NCBI RefSeq assembly: GCF_946479975.1
Contig: NZ_CAMLIX010000212.1
Span: 1-8,385 of the forward strand
Reading direction: 5' to 3'
DNA length: 8,385 bases
Origin: an uncultured Flavobacterium sp.
GTDB lineage: Bacteria > Bacteroidota > Bacteroidia > Flavobacteriales > Flavobacteriaceae
The notes under the pieces were generated by a model, which saw nothing but the letters and a program-made list of their open reading frames with translations, was not told where the DNA came from and searched no databases. This document shows positions 6,246-8,385 of the stretch, one piece after another; the first letter of the stretch is position 1, and each line of letters starts with the position of its first letter. Both the position numbers and the translations under genes were made by a program.

Positions 6246-6253
6246 CAAAAGTA
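6246..6253 (-). promoter_or_regulatory. promoter -7 box of the five-gene operon (TACTTTTG)
   Basis: TACTTTTG on the minus strand is an exact Bacteroidota TAnnTTTG box and lies 22 bp downstream of the 7-2-7 inverted repeat. It predicts transcription from about 6239-6241. No TTG is found at -33, as in the nuclease promoter, which fits a promoter needing an activator. Confidence 0.7.
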
Positions 6254-6274
6254 AACGCAATCAAAACCAGTATT

Positions 6275-6290
6275 TTACGGAAATCCATAA
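6275..6290 (-). promoter_or_regulatory. 7-2-7 inverted-repeat operator upstream of the five-gene operon
   Basis: The + strand reads TTACGGAAATCCATAA, the second copy of the operator found upstream of the nuclease gene. The half site that departs from TTACGGA is the opposite one from the other copy, so the inferred ideal is TTACGGA-N2-TCCGTAA. It lies between the terminator of the response-regulator gene and the operon promoter. The distance to the -7 box is identical in both copies (22 bp). Confidence 0.7.
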
Positions 6291-6319
6291 TCACTAAATT
6301 TTAAACTATAGAAATAAGA

Positions 6320-6339
6320 AAAGCTCCCGAAGGAGCTTT
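6320..6339 (-). terminator. UUCG-tetraloop intrinsic terminator after the response-regulator gene
   Basis: On the minus strand a perfect 8-bp stem, AAAGCTCC / GGAGCTTT, encloses a TTCG tetraloop closed by C-G, which is exceptionally stable in RNA, followed by TCTTATTTC. It lies 20 bp after the regulator's stop and separates the two-component unit from the downstream operon, which therefore needs its own promoter. Confidence 0.9.
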
Positions 6340-6359
6340 ATAAATGAAGTAAAAGGAAT

Positions 6360-7028
6360 TTAAATTATTCCCATATCTTTTGTAATCGAAACCAAATGAA
6401 TGGTATTATTGGCTTTAAAAAAGTCTTTTAGTTTTGCCAATCTTTTTTCCATTGCACTTTTACTATTGGGTTTAATATCTGAGTTTTTAAAAATTTCTAT
6501 AATTTCATCTTGAGAAGTTCCAGACGATAAATATTTTAGAATTTTAACGTCGACATCGTCTATTTCGTAGTTGCCTTTTTCCTGAAGCGCAGAAGCAACT
6601 TCAGAAGAAATAAATTTTTGATCAGAAGTTGAAATTACAGAAATCGCTTTTTTTAGATCCTCAATACTGTTTCGGCTTTTGAGCACAAAGGCGTTAATTT
6701 CAGAATCTTCAAAAAGTGATTTTATGCGAACTTTTTTGTCTTCAACAGAATAAGCAATGATTTTAATATCTGGCTGGAGTTCACGAACTTTCTGAATTAG
6801 TTCGTCGCCACTGCCAATTTTTACTTCGCGATGATCTTGTTTAAACGAAAGATCGCTGATTAATAAATCGTATGGTTCATTGTCCTGAATGGCCTTTCTT
6901 ATTTTTAGAAAAGCATCGTCGCAATATTTTGCATGTTGAAAATTGTCAATATTAAAATCATTCAAGGTTTGTTTAACAGCTAAATTGAATTCTTCAAAAT
7001 CCTCGGCTATTATTACTTTTTTAAACAT
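6360..7028 (-). CDS. response regulator with LuxR/NarL-like DNA-binding domain (222 aa)
   Basis: The receiver domain occupies roughly residues 1-135. It has the acidic pair E9-D10, the phospho-acceptor D59 in LLISDLSF, the switch residue S94 in IIAYS and the conserved K117 in VLKS. The C-terminal part (156-222) begins with the helix VDVKILKYLSSGTSQDEIIEIF, which matches the LuxR/GerE pattern (EVLxLLAxGxSxxEIA). The recognition-helix region, KPNSKSAMEKRLAKLKDFF (186-204), is longer than usual, and the tail HLVSITKDMGII goes beyond the standard domain. It is most likely phosphorylated by the adjacent kinase, whose stop is 6 bp upstream. It is the best candidate for binding the 7-2-7 inverted repeats in this window, since NarL-type proteins bind that geometry, but this is inference. 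Confidence 0.9.
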   Translation of the reverse strand: MFKKVIIAEDFEEFNLAVKQTLNDFNIDNFQHAKYCDDAFLKIRKAIQDNEPYDLLISDLSFKQDHREVKIGSGDELIQKVRELQPDIKIIAYSVEDKKVRIKSLFEDSEINAFVLKSRNSIEDLKKAISVISTSDQKFISSEVASALQEKGNYEIDDVDVKILKYLSSGTSQDEIIEIFKNSDIKPNSKSAMEKRLAKLKDFFKANNTIHLVSITKDMGII

Positions 7029-7034
7029 AGGCTT

Positions 7035-8385
7035 TTATTTAGGCATTGTTATTTTTACTCTAAAACCTTTATCTGGTTCGGTGTCAAAAGTAATAGTTCC
7101 TTTATTAGACAAAATACGGTTTTCCATATTTTGTAAACCATTTTTTATAATTTTATCTTTTTCAGATCCTTTTCCGTTATCTGTATAGTCAATAAAAATT
7201 GTTTTGCCGTTGCTGTCAAACTTTACCACAACTACAGCTGCGTTGCTGTGTTTTTTCATATTGACCATTAATTCTTGTAAAACCCTGTAGATGGTTACTT
7301 TTTTTATTTCGTCAATTAAATCCCAATTTACTTTTTCGATGCTGTTAATAATAACGTTTGTGTCTTCACTATTATAAGTCGAAAGCATATCTTTTAAGTT
7401 GCCTGCATAATTTGTTTTAATATCAATACTATTATTTTCTTTTGAAATGCCTCGGACACGAGCGTAAATATGATCTAATTTTTGAACTAGAACTTCTTTT
7501 GTACTTTCAATTTCTAAAGTCTGTGTCTGTGTAAACGTAAGTGTGTTAAAGACATCATTTGCCAATTCGTCGTGAATATCTTTGGCAATTCTGGTTTCGG
7601 TATCGTAAGCCGTTTGTAATTTTTCAGTACGGTTTTTATTTCGGTAATATTTTCTCAGATAAAAAATAAGCACAGCTAAAAAAATAGAAATCGTGACAAA
7701 TAAATACTGTTGATATTGCCCGCGCTGAATCGATAGCAAATTTTCAGCTTTTTCTAAACGAAGTTTCTGGTTTTCGTCTTTTTCTTTTTTAGAATCGTAT
7801 TTTATTTTGGCAAACTTGTTTTTAAAGTTGTTTCTAACTTTAATGATGCTGTCGTTTAAAACAACAAACTTTTTAGCGTATTTAGAATCAATAGCACTTT
7901 TGTTGTTTGTGATTAAAAAAGATAAAGCTTCTAGTCTTTCGTCTACACTATTGAGTTTTGTAGAAATTTCATAAGCTTTTAATGCAAATTGATTGGATTT
8001 TTGAGGATCTATTGCTGCGTAAAATTCTGTTAGATGAAGATAACTTGCGATGCTCCCATAAAGATCGTCAGATTTTATTCTGTTTTCAAGACTTTCATTC
8101 ATTAGCGAAAATCCTTTGTCAAGTTTTCCTTGTTTAAAATAAGCAAAACCTAAATTATCTAATATTCTATTTTTACTTTCTTTAGATATATCTTTATTGT
8201 TTAAGATAGATTCTAAAATTTCTATGGCTTTGCCGTATTTTTTTTGCTGAATATAAATGACTGCAATATTGTTTAATGGAGATAATTTTGATGCAGGATC
8301 AGTAAGTTCTTTAATGGCTTCATTATAGAAAAAAATGGCATCGTTATAAATAGAAAGTTCTTTATCGGCAATTCCAAAATAATTG
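7035..8385 (-). CDS. TPR-containing sensor histidine kinase (5' end beyond window)
   Basis: The frame is open to the right edge with 449 codons visible and no start required inside; an internal ATG at 8102 is not the start, since TPR-like sequence continues upstream of it. Residues 1-150 (numbered from the edge) form TPR helices, for example SPLNNIAVIYIQQKKYGKAIE and DNLGFAYFKQGKLDKGF. Then come a charged helical linker (about 189-219), one membrane segment (about 225-245), and the HisKA_3-type dimerisation helix ETRIAKDIHDELAND with phospho-acceptor H271. The ATPase domain has ELMVNMKKHS (N-box N375), DNGKG (402-406) and NGLQNM. This is the NarX/LiaS-like kinase class that normally pairs with LuxR/NarL-type regulators, in agreement with the next gene. 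In Bacteroidota the TPR part of such proteins is typically periplasmic, with the signal peptide lying outside this window. Input signal unknown. Confidence 0.92.
   Translation of the reverse strand, partial: NYFGIADKELSIYNDAIFFYNEAIKELTDPASKLSPLNNIAVIYIQQKKYGKAIEILESILNNKDISKESKNRILDNLGFAYFKQGKLDKGFSLMNESLENRIKSDDLYGSIASYLHLTEFYAAIDPQKSNQFALKAYEISTKLNSVDERLEALSFLITNNKSAIDSKYAKKFVVLNDSIIKVRNNFKNKFAKIKYDSKKEKDENQKLRLEKAENLLSIQRGQYQQYLFVTISIFLAVLIFYLRKYYRNKNRTEKLQTAYDTETRIAKDIHDELANDVFNTLTFTQTQTLEIESTKEVLVQKLDHIYARVRGISKENNSIDIKTNYAGNLKDMLSTYNSEDTNVIINSIEKVNWDLIDEIKKVTIYRVLQELMVNMKKHSNAAVVVVKFDSNGKTIFIDYTDNGKGSEKDKIIKNGLQNMENRILSNKGTITFDTEPDKGFRVKITMPK

Overview
The window looks like a chromosomal segment from a Bacteroidota bacterium, most likely a Flavobacterium-type organism. 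It is AT-rich, genes lack obvious Shine-Dalgarno sequences, lipoprotein signals are of the loose Bacteroidota kind, and two clear promoter -7 boxes of the Bacteroidota form TAnnTTTG are present. These are inferences from sequence style; no 16S or marker gene is present. Every gene found lies on the minus strand.

Layout from left to right in window coordinates (each gene is transcribed leftwards). 1-946: N-terminal 315 codons of a GH1 beta-glucosidase, cut by the left edge. 947-1157: non-coding, with a 12-bp inverted repeat. 1158-1788: a small two-gene unit (a lipoprotein, then a tiny secreted Cys/His protein) ending in a terminator that overlaps the last codons. 1872-2939: a protein with a type I restriction HsdR_N-like nuclease domain, preceded by its own promoter. 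3105-6206: a tight five-gene operon (DUF4177-like small protein, YidD-like protein, TerB-like protein, four-TM coiled-coil protein, vWA-like lipoprotein), bounded by a terminator on each side. 6360-8385: a two-component system made of a TPR histidine kinase (5' end beyond the right edge) and a NarL/LuxR-like response regulator, closed by a strong UUCG-loop terminator.

The most interesting observation is regulatory. The promoters of the five-gene operon and of the nuclease gene share a 40-bp element (34/40 identical). It carries a 7-2-7 inverted repeat, TTAyGGA-N2-TCCrTAA, placed exactly 22 bp upstream of the -7 box in both cases. A 7-2-7 arrangement is the classic geometry for NarL-family regulators, and a regulator with a LuxR/NarL-like C-terminal domain is encoded just upstream of the operon. 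My working model is that kinase and regulator switch on a stress module: an inner-membrane coiled-coil scaffold, a TerB-like cytoplasmic partner, a vWA-like envelope lipoprotein, a YidD paralogue and a small DUF4177-like protein, plus a separately transcribed restriction-like nuclease. The shared promoter is seen directly; the link to this regulator and the stress role are inferred.
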